Assembly: GCF_018138085.1 (NCBI RefSeq)
Contig: NZ_CP073105.1
Coordinates: 3,968,001 to 4,032,000, forward strand
DNA length: 64,000 nucleotides
Direction of reading: 5' to 3'
From: Stutzerimonas stutzeri
Lineage (GTDB): Bacteria > Pseudomonadota > Gammaproteobacteria > Pseudomonadales > Pseudomonadaceae
Below, piece after piece: positions 41,128-51,361 of the stretch (position 1 is the stretch's first letter; every line of letters begins with the position of its first letter). The notes under the pieces are model-generated. The model was given only the letters and a program-made list of their open reading frames with translations, was not told the origin of the DNA and made no database searches. Position numbers and translations under genes: made by a program.

Positions 41128-42276
41128 ATGCAACCCAGACTGTTACTCAACGGAATTGCCCTGTCTCTCATGATCAGCACACTCGGCGCACAGGCCGCAG
41201 GCCTGTCCAACCAGCACGGCAGTTTCGGCAAGATGCCGGACGGCACGCCCATCGAGAAATACACCCTGAAGAACAGCCAGGGACTGGAAGCCGTCGTGAT
41301 CACCTACGGCGGCGTGCTGCAGTCGTTACGGGTGCCGGACAAGAACGGCAAGTTCGAAGACATCGTGCTTGGCTTCGACGACGTCGATGGCTACATCAAG
41401 AACGGCAACGTGTATTTCGGCGCGACCATCGGCCGCTTCGGTAACCGCCTCGCCAATGGCCGCTTCGAACTCGACGGCAAGACCTATCAAGTCCCGCAGA
41501 ATGACGGCAGCAACGCCCTGCACGGCGGGCCGGAGGGCTTCGACAAGCGGGTCTGGAAGGCCAAGCCTGCCGACGAGGACGGCAGCGTCGGCGTCGAGTT
41601 GAGCTACGTGTCGCCCGATGGCGAAATGGGTTTCCCCGGCACCATGACCACTCACGTGACCTACAGCCTCAACGACGACAATGAGCTACGCATCCAGTAC
41701 CGCACCACCACTGACAAACCCACGGTGCTCAACCTGACCAACCACAGCTACTTCAACCTCGCCGGGGCGGGCAGCCCGAGTGTGCTCGATCAGGTCGCGA
41801 CCCTGTACGCCTCGCGCTACACGCCGGTGACCGAAAAGCTGATCCCCACCGGCGAGCTGGCCGAGGTCAAAGGCACGCCGATGGACTTCCTCCAGCCGAC
41901 CCCTTTCGGCGCGCATATCAAAGATGATCATCAGCAGCTGAAATTCGCCGAAGCCAAGGCCGGCGGCTTCGATTTCAACTGGGTGCTCGACACCGACGGA
42001 GACCTGAGCAAGCTGGCCGCCGAGGTGCTCGATCCCGAGTCCGGACGGCGGCTGCTGATGTACACCACCGAACCCGGCGTCCAGCTCTATACCGGCAACT
42101 TCCTCGACGGCAGCATCAACGGCAAAGGCGGCAAGGCCTATCCGCACTGGAGCGCCTTTACCCTCGAAACCCAGCACTACCCGGACGCGCCCAATCAGCC
42201 GAATTTCCCGAGCACTCGCCTCGATCCGGGCCAGACCTACACCCAGACCACGATCTACAAATTCCCCAAGCCCTGA
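41128..42276 (+). CDS. galM: Aldose 1-epimerase (mutarotase), secreted
   Basis: GalM interconverts alpha and beta anomers of galactose and related sugars. The 382-residue protein has a signal peptide (LLLNGIALSLMISTLGAQAAG), so it should act in the periplasm before import or oxidation. Family motifs are GATIGRFGNRLANG, NALHGGPEGFDKRVW (catalytic His region), LTNHSYFNLAG (second His) and VQLYTGNFLDG. AGGTG stands before ATG 41128. It converges with the galactose catabolic operon and shares a terminator with it. Confidence 0.95.
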   Translation: MQPRLLLNGIALSLMISTLGAQAAGLSNQHGSFGKMPDGTPIEKYTLKNSQGLEAVVITYGGVLQSLRVPDKNGKFEDIVLGFDDVDGYIKNGNVYFGATIGRFGNRLANGRFELDGKTYQVPQNDGSNALHGGPEGFDKRVWKAKPADEDGSVGVELSYVSPDGEMGFPGTMTTHVTYSLNDDNELRIQYRTTTDKPTVLNLTNHSYFNLAGAGSPSVLDQVATLYASRYTPVTEKLIPTGELAEVKGTPMDFLQPTPFGAHIKDDHQQLKFAEAKAGGFDFNWVLDTDGDLSKLAAEVLDPESGRRLLMYTTEPGVQLYTGNFLDGSINGKGGKAYPHWSAFTLETQHYPDAPNQPNFPSTRLDPGQTYTQTTIYKFPKP

Positions 42277-42281
42277 TGCGC

Positions 42282-42306
42282 AAAAGGCCCCGCACGGGGC
42301 CTTTTT
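42282..42306. terminator. Bidirectional terminator between galM and dgoD
   Basis: AAAAGGCCCC, a short loop and GGGGCCTTTTT form a symmetric hairpin with an A-run on one side and a T-run on the other. It can therefore end both the galM transcript and the opposing dgo operon. Confidence 0.88.
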
Positions 42307-42350
42307 CAAACACCTGCTCGGTGTGCCAACAACTCACCGCAAACTGGGGC

Positions 42351-43499
<1,149 letters not shown>

Positions 43500-43523
43500 T
43501 TCTCGGTCTCTCGCAGAAAGTGG

Positions 43524-44147
43524 TCAGGCCATCGCCGCGCGGCGGGCCTGAATGAAGGCCTGAGCCCGGCGACCCACCTCGTCAGCGGGCAATCCCGGCG
43601 AATAAAGTGCTGAGCCCAGACCGAAGCCGGCCGCCCCCGCACGCAGATAAGGCGCCATGTTGTCCGGCGTGATGCCGCCTACCGGCAGCAGCGCCGTGCC
43701 GGGTGGCAGCACGGCCAGCCAGGCTTTCATCGCACCGATACCGACCTGCTCGGCGGGGAACAACTTGAGTGCGTCGGCGCCGGCGGCCAGCGCAGCAAAG
43801 GCCTCGCTCGGCGTGGCGACACCCGGCGCGAGGTAGAGACCCGCGTCCTTCGCGGCGCGCAGCACCTGAACGTCGCAGTGCGGCATGACGATCAACTGTC
43901 CGCCAGCCTCCTTCACGGCTCGCACCTGCTCGGCGGACAGCACGGTACCGGCACCGACCAGGCAATTCTCGGGCAGGGTTCGGCGCAGGATTTCGAGGCT
44001 GCGCAGCGGCTGCGGGGAATTGAGCGGTACCTCGATGATTCTGATACCGGCGGCATAGAGCGCGCTGCCGATCGACTCGGCTTCCTCGGGGCGCAGGCCC
44101 CGAAGAATCGCGATCAAGCCGTTAGTGGCGAGCGTACGGTTGAACAT
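43524..44147 (-). CDS. dgoA: 2-dehydro-3-deoxy-6-phosphogalactonate aldolase
   Basis: This class I aldolase splits KDPGal into pyruvate and glyceraldehyde 3-phosphate. The 207-residue protein has NGLIAILRGLRPEEA, EVPLNSPQPL, VGAGTVLS and MPHCDVQVLRAAKDAGLYLAPGV (in two parts). LKLFPAEQVG carries the Schiff-base lysine, and LPVGGITPDNM is also present. AGGAGAG precedes the ATG. The gene overlaps the 3' end of dgoK by 26 bp. Confidence 0.96.
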   Translation of the reverse strand: MFNRTLATNGLIAILRGLRPEEAESIGSALYAAGIRIIEVPLNSPQPLRSLEILRRTLPENCLVGAGTVLSAEQVRAVKEAGGQLIVMPHCDVQVLRAAKDAGLYLAPGVATPSEAFAALAAGADALKLFPAEQVGIGAMKAWLAVLPPGTALLPVGGITPDNMAPYLRAGAAGFGLGSALYSPGLPADEVGRRAQAFIQARRAAMA

Positions 44148-45096
44148 TCGGCTCTCCTGCTGTGTCGGTGGCGATCAGGCCGGCGCCTGCGGCAATTTTC
44201 CAAAGCCCGGCAGCCGTGGCCTCGGGCGCGAAGCGCAGCGATTCGAAGCCGCAATGCTCAAGCGCCCACAGGTAGCGGGCACAGAGCGTCGAGTTGCCGA
44301 TGAGGACGATGGGTTGAGAGGGCGGCACTTGCAGCACCGAGGTCATGGCAGCCAGCTCGTGGCCGATCAACAGCCCGGAGAGGTAGTCGGCCTGGGCCGC
44401 GCCGTTGAGCTCGCCGGTCAGCACCAGCGTGCGGCTGCTGAAGATCGTCGACAGCGGACCGGCTTGCCCCTCGCTCGACCTCGCCACGCGCAGGCCGCGC
44501 TCGAAGGCCGCTGCATTGAAGCTCTCGCTGGTCACCGCCGTGCGGCCGAGGATCGTATGGCCGAGCAGCGCCTGATACACCTCCCCGGTCATGAAGGTCT
44601 GGAATCGGCTGAGCTGTCCGCCCTCCACCGTGACCCATTTGCTGTGGCTGCCCGGCAGGCCGATCAGCAACGGCTCAACCTGGTCGCCATCGCCATCGAG
44701 CAGGCCGAACACCTGGGTTTCTTCGCCACGCATGACGTTCGGGACGCTGCCGCGCTGAATCACGCCGGGCACCAGCCACAGCGGCATCCCGTGCGATCGC
44801 TCGATGGGCAACAACGTCAGCTCACCGGCCCCGAGCGGCGCTTCGACATAGCGGGCTTCACGCCAACCCTGGGCGCTGCCGACCATGCCACAGGCGATCA
44901 TCGGCACCTCGGGGGCGGCCCGTTGCCAGTCGCCGCAGGCCTGTTCGAGTGCGCGTTCGAACTCCGCCTCGCTGCCGTCGAGCTGCATGACGCCCAGCGG
45001 CAAACCGCGCACCTCCAGCGTTTCGCCGGCCGCACCGAGTCGATAAGCGCGCAGTGAACTGGTCCCCCAGTCCAGCGCGATCAGCTGTGTATCCAC
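44122..45096 (-). CDS. dgoK: 2-dehydro-3-deoxygalactonokinase
   Basis: DgoK phosphorylates 2-keto-3-deoxygalactonate at C6 with ATP. The 324-residue protein begins DTQLIALDWGTSSLRAYRL (phosphate-binding loop) and has IGLPGSHSKWVTVEGG and FMTGEVYQALLGHTIL. I chose the GTG at 45096 because GGAGAAAA precedes it and the protein then starts at the family N-terminus; the frame is open to 45120. It follows the permease gene by 39 bp and overlaps dgoA by 26 bp. Confidence 0.94.
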   Translation of the reverse strand: MDTQLIALDWGTSSLRAYRLGAAGETLEVRGLPLGVMQLDGSEAEFERALEQACGDWQRAAPEVPMIACGMVGSAQGWREARYVEAPLGAGELTLLPIERSHGMPLWLVPGVIQRGSVPNVMRGEETQVFGLLDGDGDQVEPLLIGLPGSHSKWVTVEGGQLSRFQTFMTGEVYQALLGHTILGRTAVTSESFNAAAFERGLRVARSSEGQAGPLSTIFSSRTLVLTGELNGAAQADYLSGLLIGHELAAMTSVLQVPPSQPIVLIGNSTLCARYLWALEHCGFESLRFAPEATAAGLWKIAAGAGLIATDTAGEPNVQPYARH

Positions 45097-45135
45097 GGGT
45101 TTTCTCCAGCGCGCCGGCAACCGGCGCGATTGGGA

Positions 45136-46104
45136 TCAGCGCTGCTTCAGCCGATCGATGATCACCGCCAGCAACAGAATCGTGCCGCGGATGACGTACT
45201 GGTAGAAGGTGTCGATATTCTTCAGATTCATCGCGTTCTCGATGATCGCCAGAATCAGCACCCCCGCGATCACATGGCGGATCATGCCGATGCCACCGCT
45301 GAGCGAGACGCCCCCGAGCACGCAGGCGGAGATCACGGTCAGCTCGAAGCCCTGGCCGATCATCGGCTGCCCCGAGGTCATCCGCGACGCCAGCACCACG
45401 CCGGCCAGGGCACCGATCAGGCCGTGCACGGCGAAGATAATGATCTTGGTGCGGTCGACATGGACCCCGGCCAGCAGCGCCGCTTCCTGGTTGCCGCCAA
45501 TGGCCATGGTGTTGCGGCCATAGGTGGTGTAGTTCAGCAGCCAGCCGAAGAAGGCGAAGCAGACAACGGTAATCAGGATCGGCACCGGCACGCCAAGCAG
45601 AGTGCCATTGCCGAACAGGAAGAAGTCTTCCTGCATCACCCCGACGGCCTTGCCGTTGGAGAATATGTAGGCCAGCCCGCGCACGATCTGCATGGTCGCC
45701 AGCGTCGCGATCAGCGCATTGATACGCAGCTTGGCGATCACGATGCCGTTGATCAGCCCGACCACCAGCCCCATCGCCAGCGCCGCCGAGACGCCGAGGA
45801 ACACGCTTTCGGTATCGCGCATCACGACAGCCGCCACCACGCCCGCGCAGGCAATCACCGAGCCGACCGACAGGTCGAAGTGCCCGGATGCCAGGCAGAA
45901 CAGCATGGTGCAAGCAGCGATGCCCACGGTGGAGATCGCCAGCCCGAGGCCGCGCATGTTCAACGGCGAGAGGAAGTTGTCGATGAAGATCGCCGACAAC
46001 ACGAAGATGCCGAGCGCCGCCAGCACCATGACCCAGTCATCGAGGAAGCGGCGCATGTTGAGACCCTGCCGCGGCGCGGCCAGAGCGTTTTGTTGAGCAG
46101 ACAT
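45136..46104 (-). CDS. araH: Sugar ABC transporter permease, AraH type
   Basis: Membrane subunit of a high-affinity importer for L-arabinose or the similar pyranose D-galactose. The 322-residue protein has about nine or ten membrane segments. It carries the RbsC/AraH motif GHFDLSVGSVIA and the cytoplasmic coupling loop NTMAIGGNQEAALLAGV. ATG 46104 has GAGGTG before it. It follows araG by 21 bp. In this operon the cargo is most likely galactose, by inference from the catabolic genes. Confidence 0.92.
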   Translation of the reverse strand: MSAQQNALAAPRQGLNMRRFLDDWVMVLAALGIFVLSAIFIDNFLSPLNMRGLGLAISTVGIAACTMLFCLASGHFDLSVGSVIACAGVVAAVVMRDTESVFLGVSAALAMGLVVGLINGIVIAKLRINALIATLATMQIVRGLAYIFSNGKAVGVMQEDFFLFGNGTLLGVPVPILITVVCFAFFGWLLNYTTYGRNTMAIGGNQEAALLAGVHVDRTKIIIFAVHGLIGALAGVVLASRMTSGQPMIGQGFELTVISACVLGGVSLSGGIGMIRHVIAGVLILAIIENAMNLKNIDTFYQYVIRGTILLLAVIIDRLKQR

Positions 46105-46125
46105 AGAGCACCTCATCATTGTTAT

Positions 46126-47640
46126 TCAGCCGCGCGAGCGCGGAAGTGCCAGTTGCAGCAGGCGGGATTCTTCGGCCTGATCGCGGGTGACTTCGCCAGT
46201 GATCGCGCCCTCGCTCATCACCAGAATGCGGTCGGAGATGCCGATGACTTCCATCAGGTCGCTGGAGACGACGATCACCGCGATACCGCTCGCCGCGAGG
46301 TCATGGATGATCTGGTAGATCTCGGCCTTGGCGCCGATATCGATGCCGCGGGTGGGCTCGTCGAGCAGCAGCACCTTCATCGGCATCGATAGCCAGCGGC
46401 CGAGGATGACCTTCTGCTGGTTACCGCCGGAGAGAAATACGATCTGCTGGTCGGGCGATGGTGTCTTGATGTTCAGCGCACGGATCTGCCGGTCGGCGTT
46501 CTCGCGCTCCCAGCGGCCCTGCACCAGACAACCGAGGCGGGCATTGCGGCCACGCGCACCGATGTTGATGTTCTCCGCCACGCTACCCAGCGGCACGATG
46601 CCTTCTTTCTTACGGTCCTCGGGACAGAGCAGGATCCCCGAAGCGATGGCGTCGCGCGCCGACTTCAGTTGCAACGGCTGGCCATCGAGCTGCACCGTAC
46701 CGGCGTTGTGCGGAGCCAATCCGGCGAGCAGGCGCAGCAGCTCGGTACGCCCGGCGCCGACCAGGCCGAAGAAACCGAGCACCTCGCCACGGCTGACCGA
46801 GAAATTCGCCGGCTCCTGCAAACCGTGGCCGAGCAGCCCTTCGACGCGCAGCGCCTCGCCTTGCTGCTCACGGGGACGGTAGTTGTAGATGTCCTGGATA
46901 TCGCGGCCGACCATGCAGGTCACCAGCGCGTCATGGGTCAGCTCGCTCATGTCGTCGAAGGTGCAGACGAAACGGCCGTCCTTGAACACCGTAACCGCAT
47001 CGCAGATGCGGAAGATCTCTTCCATCCGGTGCGATACGTAAAGCACCACCCGCCCCTCGTCGCGGAGCTTGGCGATGATGGCCATCAGGCGCTCGATTTC
47101 CCGCGCCGACAGGCTGCTGGTGGGTTCATCGAAGGCGATCACATGGGCGTTGCGCGACATTGCCTTGGCGATTTCCACCAGTTGGCGCTGCCCCAACGAC
47201 AGGCTGCCCAGCCGTGCGGCGGGGTCGATCTCATCCGCCAGCCCTTTGAGCAGTTCCCGCGCCTGACGCAGCATCGCCCGGCGATTGACCAGCCCGAAGC
47301 GCGACGGCATGTGCCCGAGCATGAGGTTTTCGGCCACGCTCATCTCCGGCACCAGATGCAGCTCCTGGTGGATCACCGCGACGCCGCTGGCGATGCTTTC
47401 ACCGGCTGAGCGAAACGCCAGATTGCGCCCACCGATCTGCAAATCGCCGCTGCTCGGCTGATAGGCGCCGCCGAGAATTTTCAGCAGCGTCGACTTGCCA
47501 GCGCCGTTCTCACCCATCAGGGCATGCACGGTGCCAGGACGCGCCTCGAAGCTGATCTCCGACAGCGCACGCACGCCCGGAAAGTTCTTGCCGATGCCGT
47601 TGAACCGCAGGCTATCGCCCGCATTGACTTGTTGAAGCAT
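46126..47640 (-). CDS. araG: Sugar ABC transporter ATP-binding protein, AraG type
   Basis: Energy-coupling subunit with two fused ABC domains in 504 residues. The first has Walker A GENGAGKSTLLK, signature LSLGQRQLVE and Walker B VIAFDEPTSSL. The second has a degenerate Walker A (GLVGAGRTELLR), signature LSGGNQQKVILGRWL and VLLLDEPTRGID. This asymmetry is normal for the monosaccharide CUT2 family. It lies between araF (85 bp away) and araH. Confidence 0.94.
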   Translation of the reverse strand: MLQQVNAGDSLRFNGIGKNFPGVRALSEISFEARPGTVHALMGENGAGKSTLLKILGGAYQPSSGDLQIGGRNLAFRSAGESIASGVAVIHQELHLVPEMSVAENLMLGHMPSRFGLVNRRAMLRQARELLKGLADEIDPAARLGSLSLGQRQLVEIAKAMSRNAHVIAFDEPTSSLSAREIERLMAIIAKLRDEGRVVLYVSHRMEEIFRICDAVTVFKDGRFVCTFDDMSELTHDALVTCMVGRDIQDIYNYRPREQQGEALRVEGLLGHGLQEPANFSVSRGEVLGFFGLVGAGRTELLRLLAGLAPHNAGTVQLDGQPLQLKSARDAIASGILLCPEDRKKEGIVPLGSVAENINIGARGRNARLGCLVQGRWERENADRQIRALNIKTPSPDQQIVFLSGGNQQKVILGRWLSMPMKVLLLDEPTRGIDIGAKAEIYQIIHDLAASGIAVIVVSSDLMEVIGISDRILVMSEGAITGEVTRDQAEESRLLQLALPRSRG

Positions 47641-47725
47641 GGAGCGTCTCCACCCTCGCCCGTTCGACCGGGCGAGTTCGATACTGAAATCGGCCTGGAA
47701 TCAGGCCTCCCGCGAATGGACCGGC

Positions 47726-48730
47726 CTATTTCCAGAGGCCGATCTTTTCCAGTTCTTCCTGGAAGTTCTCGCGGGTGATCAGGGTGACTTCGTCCATCGC
47801 CGTGTACTTCGGCGGTTCTTTGCCGGTGGTGACCCACTCGTACATCATCCGCGCGGTTTCGTAGCCTTCGATGTGCGGGCTGGGCAGCATCGAGCCATAG
47901 AAGCCGCTGTGGTCCTTCTTCAGTTCGCCGATGGCATCGGTGCCATTGATGCCGATGCCGATCACGTTGTCGGCGCTGAACCCGGCGCTCTCGGTGGCAC
48001 GTACGCCGCCCAGAACGGTGTTGTCGTTCATGCCGCCGATGATCAGGTTCTTCGCGCCGCGCGGCAGCTTCACCAGCGCCGAGGTGGTGGCGTTCATGCT
48101 GCCGGGCACATCCAGGGTCTTCTGCGGGGTATAGAGAATGTGGTCTTCAGGAAAGCCGGCCTTCTTCAGCGCATCCACCGAGCCGTCAGTACGCTTCTTG
48201 CCGGTGTCGAGCTCGTTGTAGGTGTTGATCACCGCGTAGGTGTCGTTCCAGTCCCAGCCGCGTTTCTTGGCTTCCTCGGCCATGGCCGCGCCCTGCTTCT
48301 GGCCCACTTCGAAGGCAGCCATGCCGAGGTACGGCACCTCTTCCATGGGCTGGCCCTTGGCATCGACGAAGCGATCATCGACAGCCATGACCTTCAGGTC
48401 GTTGAACTTGGACTTGGCGACGATGGCCGGGCCGAGCGCCACATCGGGCGCGCAGATGACGAAGCCCTTGGCGCCGTTGGCCGCGAGGCTGTCGATGGCC
48501 GCGAGGGTCTTCTCACCGTCCGGCACGGCGATCTTCAGCAGGGTGAAGCCCTTGTCCTTGGCGGCCTTCTCGGCGAAGGCCCATTCGGTCTGGAACCAGG
48601 GCTCTTCAGGTTGCTTGACCAGAAAGCCGATCTTGACCTCGTCGTCGGCCAGGGTCGCACCGGCGAAACTCATTGCACCCACAGTTAACGCTGCACAGCA
48701 AAGCGAACGGATTCCGAAAGACCGGAACAT
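47726..48730 (-). CDS. araF: Sugar ABC transporter periplasmic binding protein, AraF type
   Basis: Periplasmic receptor for L-arabinose, D-galactose or D-fucose. The 334-residue protein has a signal peptide (cleavage after GATLA) and a mature start DDEVKIGFLVKQPEEPWFQTEW. KIAVPDGEKTLAAIDSLAA, AVDDRFVDAKG and GGMNDNTVLGGVRATE are typical of AraF. GGAGGT precedes ATG 48730. A TATTC-N5-GAATA inverted repeat lies just upstream at 48743-48757. Confidence 0.93.
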   Translation of the reverse strand: MFRSFGIRSLCCAALTVGAMSFAGATLADDEVKIGFLVKQPEEPWFQTEWAFAEKAAKDKGFTLLKIAVPDGEKTLAAIDSLAANGAKGFVICAPDVALGPAIVAKSKFNDLKVMAVDDRFVDAKGQPMEEVPYLGMAAFEVGQKQGAAMAEEAKKRGWDWNDTYAVINTYNELDTGKKRTDGSVDALKKAGFPEDHILYTPQKTLDVPGSMNATTSALVKLPRGAKNLIIGGMNDNTVLGGVRATESAGFSADNVIGIGINGTDAIGELKKDHSGFYGSMLPSPHIEGYETARMMYEWVTTGKEPPKYTAMDEVTLITRENFQEELEKIGLWK

Positions 48731-48868
48731 AGCTACCTCCATTATTCTTATTGAATAGCTTTTATTGACTCGTCAGGCGTTCAGCCCTGATACGTCACCA
48801 CCGAATGCGTTGCTGGCGGCTTGCCGCTGGGGCCACTGTCGGCCCCTTTAAACGAACCCATGTACTGC

Positions 48869-49687
48869 TCAATCGTGGTAAAGCACCGAGCGCCCGCCAT
48901 CGATGGTGATGCAGGCAGCGTTGATGAACGGCGCCTCGTCGGTGGCGAGGAACAAAGCGGTCATCGCCACCTCGATCGGCTGGCCGATGCGCCGCGGCGG
49001 ATGCATGTCGAAGGCGCGCTGACGCTCGGCGCGCGGGTCGGCGAAATCGTTCCAGTAGTCCACGTTGAGCTGCGTCTCGATGTAGCCCGGCGCGATGGCG
49101 TTGACGCGAATCCCCTTGGGCGCATATTCGATGCCTAACGCGCGGGTCAGCCCGAGCAGGCCGTGCTTGGCGACGGGGTATGGGAAGCAACCGGGAATGA
49201 TGTTGGTCGAGTGCACCGAGGCGATGTTGATAATGTTGCCGACACCGCGCTGCACCATGTGCGGCAGGGCCGCCTTGCAACCGAACCAGACGCCGTCCAG
49301 GTCGATGGCGAAGCAGCGTCGCCAGTCTTCCTCGGTCATCTCCAGCGGGTCACGGAACACGTTGACCCCTGCGCAGTTGACCAGCACATCGACCTGGCCG
49401 TAGTGCTCCAGCGCCAGACCGACCAGCGCCTCCAGCTCGGCAGGCTTGGTGACGTCGGTTCTCAGCGCGCGCACCTCACCGCCCCGCTCGCGCCAGCCGG
49501 CGGCGACCCGCTCGGCCTTGTCGCCCTGAATGTCTCCGATGACCACCTTGGCCTGCTGCGCCTGGAAGCAGGCCACAATGGCCTCGCCAATGCCCTGGGC
49601 GCCGCCGGTGACGACCACGACTTTGCCTTTCAGGCGTTCGCCGCGTTGGGGTTCAGGTGTCGGCGGCAATGAAAGCGGTGAAGCCAT
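48869..49687 (-). CDS. SDR family sugar dehydrogenase (probable galactose/arabinose 1-dehydrogenase)
   Basis: A short-chain dehydrogenase of 272 residues expected to oxidise the aldose at C1 to the lactone. Features are VTGGAQGIGEAI (dinucleotide loop), NCAGVNVF and the catalytic Ser in NIASVHSTN. The YPVAKHGLLGLT segment supplies Tyr and Lys, and APGYIETQL follows. AGGAG precedes ATG 49687. The neighbouring lactonase and dgo genes point to D-galactose; L-arabinose is a likely second substrate because such enzymes often take both. The exact substrate is inference. Confidence 0.85.
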   Translation of the reverse strand: MASPLSLPPTPEPQRGERLKGKVVVVTGGAQGIGEAIVACFQAQQAKVVIGDIQGDKAERVAAGWRERGGEVRALRTDVTKPAELEALVGLALEHYGQVDVLVNCAGVNVFRDPLEMTEEDWRRCFAIDLDGVWFGCKAALPHMVQRGVGNIINIASVHSTNIIPGCFPYPVAKHGLLGLTRALGIEYAPKGIRVNAIAPGYIETQLNVDYWNDFADPRAERQRAFDMHPPRRIGQPIEVAMTALFLATDEAPFINAACITIDGGRSVLYHD

Positions 49688-49738
49688 GTGAACAACTCCT
49701 GAGCAGTTAAGTGGCCGCATGGCGGCCGGATAAACAGG

Positions 49739-50611
49739 TCAACCGGCGAAGCCTGTACAGGGCAGCCCGACGATGCCGACTTCGGCCATCAACACGGCGC
49801 CGTCCAGGTCGTTCGACGCGTCATCGGGCATGGCCGAGGTCACATACAAATGGGTCAGATCGGGGCCGCCGAACACGCAACTGGTGGGATGGCTGACAGG
49901 CAACTCGACGATGCGATCAAGGCAACCGTCCGGTGCGTAGCGCAGCAGGCAATGCCCGCCCCAGCGTGCATTCCAGACGTAGCCTGCCGAATCCATGGCC
50001 GAACCGTCGGGTACGCCACGCGGATGCGGACCGGCCCAGACCTTTCGGTCGACCAGACGCCCGTCGGCGGCGATGCGGTGGCTGTACAACGACTTATCCA
50101 GCGTGTCGCCGCAGATGACGCGATCACCCGCCTCGTTCCACAGCAGCGTATTGACGATGCCCAGATCGCTGAGCAGCTGCGTGACCGAGCCGTCCGGGTC
50201 GACTCGGAACAGCCCGCCGGAGCGCCGTGTAATCGGAATATCGCTGCCGTCTTCGGCGATGTTGTTCTGCATGGTGCCGAGCCAGAGCCGGCCCCGGGCG
50301 TCGCAGCGTGCTTCGTTGGCGCGGTTGCCGGAAGTGGCATCGGCGACGCAGAACCGCTTGAGGTCAGCTTCAGAAGCGTTGAGATCGAGGCGGTACACGC
50401 CGCTGGCCAGGGTCACCAGCGCATCGCCGTTGGCGCAGGGGATGACGGCCGATACCGGCTCGGCCAACTGCCATTGCCGATAGCCGTCCGGGCCCAGCCG
50501 GCAGGCCAGTCGACCGACGATGTCGGCCCAGTAAAGCGCCTGGTCCCGGGCATCCCAGAACGGGCCCTCGGCCAGTCTGTAGCGTTGTTGCGAGATGGGC
50601 AGCCATTGCAT
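49739..50611 (-). CDS. SMP-30/gluconolactonase family sugar lactonase
   Basis: A 290-residue six-bladed beta-propeller expected to hydrolyse galactono-lactone to galactonate. Motifs are RLAEGPFWDARDQALYWADI (metal Glu), RANEARCDARGRLWLGTM (Asn and active-site region), LWNEAGDRVICGDTLDKSLY and PDGSAMDSAGYVWNARWGG (catalytic Asp). GGAGTG precedes the ATG. It follows the regulator gene by 24 bp and precedes the dehydrogenase by 51 bp. Confidence 0.9.
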   Translation of the reverse strand: MQWLPISQQRYRLAEGPFWDARDQALYWADIVGRLACRLGPDGYRQWQLAEPVSAVIPCANGDALVTLASGVYRLDLNASEADLKRFCVADATSGNRANEARCDARGRLWLGTMQNNIAEDGSDIPITRRSGGLFRVDPDGSVTQLLSDLGIVNTLLWNEAGDRVICGDTLDKSLYSHRIAADGRLVDRKVWAGPHPRGVPDGSAMDSAGYVWNARWGGHCLLRYAPDGCLDRIVELPVSHPTSCVFGGPDLTHLYVTSAMPDDASNDLDGAVLMAEVGIVGLPCTGFAG

Positions 50612-50635
50612 GGTCGCACTCCGCTTTCATTGTTT

Positions 50636-51361
50636 TTATGGCGCAGTCTGCTCGCCGCGTGACACCACGAGCTCCGGGTAATGACGTGAGATGGTCAGGG
50701 CCGCACGCTCGATCAGCGTCATGCACGCCCAGACCCCGCGCGCGCCATCGCGACTGGCGATGGCGTCGGCGATTTCCTTGTGCAACGGCAGGGTCAGTCC
50801 GAGTTCGTCAGGAACCGTCGAGGACACCTCGAACGACACCGCCAGCAAGGCGCCCAGCGCCGGCACCATGCGTTCGATGAACTGGTTGTGGCTGGCCGCC
50901 AGCACTGCCTCGTGGAAGAGTTTGTCAGCGCGGTTGTACTCGTCCTTGTCGCCCAGGGACGCGGCAAGCGCCTGGTAGGTCGCCTGGATTTCGGCGATCT
51001 GTTTCGGTGTTGCGCGCTCGCAGGCCCAGCGCACGGCGGTCGGCTCTATCGTCCGGCGCAAGTCGATCAGGTCCATCACGAAGCTTTCCGGCAGGCCGTT
51101 CTCGGCCAGCCAGCCGACGACCTGAACGTCGAACAGGTTCCAGGAGCGCACCGGCGTCACCCGCGTGCCCACCTTCGGGCCGACGTCGAGCATGCCCTTG
51201 GCCACCAGCGTCTTGATCGCCTCGCGGATCACGGTGCGACTCACGCCCAGCTCTTCGCAAAGGCCGGCCTCGACCTTCAGCGCCTCGCCCGGCTGGACCT
51301 TGCCCGAGGCGATCCAGGAACCCAGCCATTCCACCGTTGCGCTGTGATAGTTGTTCGACAT
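50636..51361 (-). CDS. dgoR: FadR-subfamily GntR regulator of the galactose operon (DgoR-like)
   Basis: A 241-residue regulator with an N-terminal winged helix (GEALKVEAGLCEELGVSRTVIREAIKTL) and a C-terminal all-helical FCD ligand domain. The latter shows DLIDLRRTIEPTAVRWACE and the metal-binding His residues in LFHEAVLAASHNQF. As in E. coli DgoR, it heads the galactonate operon, so autoregulation with galactonate as inducer is likely. GAGGC precedes ATG 51361; the frame is open to 51682 but that part is not protein-like. A perfect palindrome, ATCATATGAT, lies 44 bases upstream. Confidence 0.85.
   Translation of the reverse strand: MSNNYHSATVEWLGSWIASGKVQPGEALKVEAGLCEELGVSRTVIREAIKTLVAKGMLDVGPKVGTRVTPVRSWNLFDVQVVGWLAENGLPESFVMDLIDLRRTIEPTAVRWACERATPKQIAEIQATYQALAASLGDKDEYNRADKLFHEAVLAASHNQFIERMVPALGALLAVSFEVSSTVPDELGLTLPLHKEIADAIASRDGARGVWACMTLIERAALTISRHYPELVVSRGEQTAP

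Noticed and set aside
45130..46392. 420-codon plus-strand frame opposite araH and araG
   Set aside because: His/Asp/Gln-rich mirror of membrane-protein codons; no ribosome binding site and no family match.
48743..48757. TATTC-N5-GAATA inverted repeat just before araF as an operator
   Set aside because: Arms are only five AT-rich bases and it lies inside the operon leader next to the ribosome binding site; too weak to call.
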